64,000 nucleotides of DNA from Spirochaetia bacterium. GTDB taxonomy: Bacteria > Spirochaetota > Leptospiria > Leptospirales > Leptonemataceae. Position numbers and translations under genes: made by a program. The stretch is taken from NCBI GenBank assembly GCA_009885105.1, contig VFLI01000026.1, positions 1-64,000 of the forward strand, in the 5' to 3' direction. Shown piece by piece: positions 61,804-64,000 of the stretch. Position 1 is the stretch's first letter; each line of letters opens with the position of its first letter. The notes below the pieces were generated by a model that was not told the DNA's origin, did no database searches, and was given only the letters and a program-made list of their open reading frames with translations.

Positions 61804-62944
61804 ATATATTATTATCTTTCTGTTTACGATTCAATTCGGCTGTGTGCCCATGTACGCCAGTCTATACAGTCTTCTGGGCGGAAGAAAGGACCCTTTTTAC
61901 TTCCTGCCTCCGCCCACATCGACACCGATCATCAATTCAGCATCTGATTTTGATTATTCAGTGATTATCAATGATAATGTGAATAAGGACACTCTGTTTC
62001 AGTCCATGCGTCCGATGGCGCTGTCGCCTGACAGAACGATGCTTTACGTCGCGTATATCAATCTTTCGCCCTATAAAGTCAAGGCATACCGCATTTTCGA
62101 TGGTACGGAGATTTATGCAGCTACTCTTGCAAATCCCCAGTTCCCGAAGGCGGCATCCGCGCATTCCAGTGGTCGCGTATATTACGCGCTGGCCGATGAT
62201 GACCGGCTTGTCGTCTTCAATTCGGATCTGTCGAATCCTATGTATTATGCGGTCGTCACCGCGGTCGGTCTGATCGACAATGCCGGCATTGATTTCGCTC
62301 CGGAAGGAATCACGGTATACAATAATTTTCTTTATGTTTCCAGCCGGACTCTCGGCCGGATATACCGATTCAACCTGAACGCCGGCGGCGATATTGCAGG
62401 CTGGGACAATTCCTGGGCCGGCGGCACAGGATTCATTCAACTGAAGAATTCATCCAGCGTGAACCTGGCAACGGCGGACAAACTCGTCGAACTGGAAGTC
62501 AATCCCGGCGACGGATCGGTCTGGGCGGCTGCTGAAACGTTAAACCAGGTATTCCGCATCGTTCCCGACGGAACTTCATACACAAATCCGCTGACTGTTC
62601 CTGCGAATGCAAGTCCTCATGATATCGATTTTATTTTTGGCAATTATGTTCTGATCACTTACGCGTCGTCTGGAGGAAAGGGTTACGTGACAACTGCCGG
62701 AGACACGCCGCACGGCATCGGTGTTTACAGTCTCATCTCGTATGCAAATATCACCACTCTGATCGATACGGGATCTGAGATGCGCAACATTCAGGGAATC
62801 GAAGTGGACGAGGCGGCGAGAATCATTTATGCATGCGACGGATTGTTCGGGGCACCGAACGATTTTTCGGTGCAGACGCCGATTACAACGTCGCCGCTTA
62901 AGAGCAGCAGAGACCTGGTGTTGAAGATGCGATACAACAAGTGA
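61790..62944 (+). CDS. Beta-propeller-like lipoprotein
   Basis: A 384-residue protein with lipobox TIQFGC (about 13-18), then repeats of the WD/YVTN type: LSPDRTMLYVAYI, HSSGRVYYALADDDRLVVF, APEGITVYNNFLYVSSRTLGRIYRFN (positions 184-209), and PGDGSVWAAAETLNQVFRI. Such NHL/YVTN propellers bind proteins or sugars at the cell surface. ATG at 61790 follows a TTG. It overlaps the previous lipoprotein gene. No enzyme motif seen. Confidence 0.72.
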   Translation: MNISRYIIIFLFTIQFGCVPMYASLYSLLGGRKDPFYFLPPPTSTPIINSASDFDYSVIINDNVNKDTLFQSMRPMALSPDRTMLYVAYINLSPYKVKAYRIFDGTEIYAATLANPQFPKAASAHSSGRVYYALADDDRLVVFNSDLSNPMYYAVVTAVGLIDNAGIDFAPEGITVYNNFLYVSSRTLGRIYRFNLNAGGDIAGWDNSWAGGTGFIQLKNSSSVNLATADKLVELEVNPGDGSVWAAAETLNQVFRIVPDGTSYTNPLTVPANASPHDIDFIFGNYVLITYASSGGKGYVTTAGDTPHGIGVYSLISYANITTLIDTGSEMRNIQGIEVDEAARIIYACDGLFGAPNDFSVQTPITTSPLKSSRDLVLKMRYNK

Positions 62945-62971
62945 GGACGATTTTACTTCAACGGCGCATTT

Positions 62972-63715
62972 TCATTTCAACAAAGCGTCGATCACGCTGG
63001 AGAGAATTTTCTTCTCGTTTTCCGGCAGGTTGGCAATATCCACAGGCTGTACATGACTTATTTTATCTGTATCCGTATAGACCATTAAGTATGTGTAGGC
63101 TTTAAACCTCACTTTTTTCTCGACCATCGGACTCCGGAAGTCGGATGCTGATAGTGGACATATCGATCGTCGGATCATTGACTCCGCAGATTATCCCGAC
63201 TGAAATATTTTCTGAAGCGCTCATTTTTGTCAGAACGACCATGAGATTGCAGGGTCCAATTATATTCTCAGCCACAAACCTGGAGACGCGGCTTGAGAAT
63301 GCTGATTCGATTTTCTCCTCATACACCTCCGCCTCAATAATCACTGTGTAAACAGTGCCTCTGCTCGACTCCTTCACGATTTCATATTTTTTACGTATCC
63401 GCTCGCCTGCGTTTTTATTTCAGTTTTTATAGATTGCGCGTCAGCCGTTGTGCTGTCCGTCTTGACCAGAATACCAACAGCTTTTTCGAGCGCATCCTGA
63501 AAGGCTAGATTCAGAGCTGTTCGTTTGGCCTGTTCAACATTGCCGTCAATGATGTCCGCTCTGCCCGTTCCAAAGTATGTCCGGGGTGTTTCTGCCTGTG
63601 AATATTTAGATGAAGCGAAGAGTATAATAAAGAAAATTACAGAAAATTTTGCTAATGCCTGCACAGTTATTTCTTGTGATGCGACAGACTGTGGGGTAAA
63701 TGGGGTAAGTATCAA
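62972..63715 (-). pseudogene. LPP20/FlgT-like exported protein, broken by two frameshifts
   Basis: A gene for an exported LPP20/FlgT N-terminal domain-like protein is split over three frames. The first part (63374-63715) has a signal peptide and TYFGTGRADIIDGNVEQAKR, NLAFQDALEKAVGILV, then TQASGYVKNMKS and stop. The missing continuation (KESSRGTVYTVIIEAEVYEE) is in the next frame (63102-63377), and the last part (AYTYLMVYTDTDKISHVQPV to the stop at 62972) is back in the first frame. A run of six A on the coding strand (63387-63392) would restore the first junction if it were seven; one extra base near 63122-63134 explains the second. The start is TTG at 63715 (overlapping the fliG stop) or GTG at 63664. 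It may be a sequencing error or a real disabled gene. Confidence 0.7.
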
Positions 63716-64000
63716 ACCACGAGCTCTTCTTCTCCGGCACGTGCGACAACGATCTCGCCGCCGTCTTCCAGTTTCCGGATGATATTAACAATCTTCTGCT
63801 GGCAGTCTTCTACGTCTTTCAATCTCACCGGACCCATGAAGTCCATATCTTCGCGCAATAGACTTGCGGCTCGTTTGGACATATTCTTAAAGATTTTTTC
63901 TTGAACTTCCGCTTCCACGGACTTAAGGGCCTTTGCCAGCTCCTGGTTGTCAACCTCTCGCAGAACCCGCTGGATGGCGCGGTCGTCGAGAAGGACGATA
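63712..64000 (-). CDS. fliG: Flagellar motor switch protein FliG, C-terminal end
   Basis: The last 96 residues of FliG, cut by the right edge. The typical C-terminal torque helix and end are visible: LLDDRAIQRVLREVDNQELAKAL, EAEVQEKIFKNMSKRAA, LREDMDFMGPVRLKDVEDCQQKI. The charged residues of the torque helix (R, E and D in DDRAIQRVLREVD) are present. It forms the rotor face of the flagellar motor beneath the MS ring. Its stop overlaps the start of the broken LPP20/FlgT-like gene (TTGA), so these were once one operon. Confidence 0.95.
   Translation of the reverse strand, partial: IVLLDDRAIQRVLREVDNQELAKALKSVEAEVQEKIFKNMSKRAASLLREDMDFMGPVRLKDVEDCQQKIVNIIRKLEDGGEIVVARAGEEELVV

Noticed and set aside
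1-64000. tRNA, rRNA, insertion sequence or prophage genes
   Set aside because: I looked for cloverleaf-like arms, transposase and integrase motifs and phage structural genes and saw none.

Overview
The window looks like a chromosomal segment of a spirochaete, most likely in the order Leptospirales (a Leptonema- or Turneriella-like organism, judging by the moderately high GC by eye). The evidence is a FlaA-type periplasmic flagellar sheath protein, fliG at the right edge, many lipobox and secreted proteins, LptF/G and O-antigen ligase genes typical of a diderm with LPS, and an ethylmalonyl-CoA mutase (MeaA type) with its MeaB chaperone. This placement is inferred from gene content, not from a search. 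I see no rRNA, tRNA, insertion sequence, prophage or CRISPR array. No stretch longer than about 220 bases lacks a gene once the small reverse-strand gene at 36915-37076 is counted.

Left part (1-18.2 kb): the tail of ilvD; a reverse pair of APC permease and 7TMR-type adenylate cyclase; a membrane-bound spermidine-synthase-like protein; then a tightly packed operon of ethylmalonyl-CoA mutase, two TPM-domain proteins, MeaB (probably with a CTG start) and an unknown protein. After an Mpo1-like gene come proC and an envelope cluster (DUF4254, glycosyltransferase 9, MFS exporter, multi-spanning membrane protein).

Middle (18.3-39 kb): a group-2 sigma-70 factor with an odd octad-repeat N-terminus; a convergent, overlapping LytTR regulator and PAS/LytS-type kinase; an O-antigen ligase-like gene with a UbiD-family decarboxylase; a PilZ protein; LptF/G; a polyprenol-kinase-like protein; a SurA-like lipoprotein; RluA-type pseudouridine synthase; SDR; FlaA-like protein; peroxiredoxin; a cysteine-rich 16-residue-repeat membrane protein; a stand-alone MshEN-like miniprotein; and a thiolase/DUF35 pair.

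Right part (39-64 kb): a 1360-residue protein of unknown function; a four-gene reverse operon of exported proteins with stop/start overlaps at its junctions, one of them CTGA; then a forward run of tightly spaced genes encoding an export machine (TPR lipoprotein, TolC, HlyD adaptor, two Ig-like surface lipoproteins, two different RND pumps, two membrane or membrane-anchored proteins) followed by its own-promoter SH3 lipoprotein. The window ends with two secreted lipoproteins and, on the reverse strand, a frameshifted LPP20/FlgT-like gene behind fliG.

The most unusual signals are two independent cases of probable CTG initiation, the cysteine-repeat protein, the miniature MshEN-like protein in a window that also holds a PilZ protein, the Ig-like lipoproteins inside the RND locus, and the doubly frameshifted gene beside fliG.
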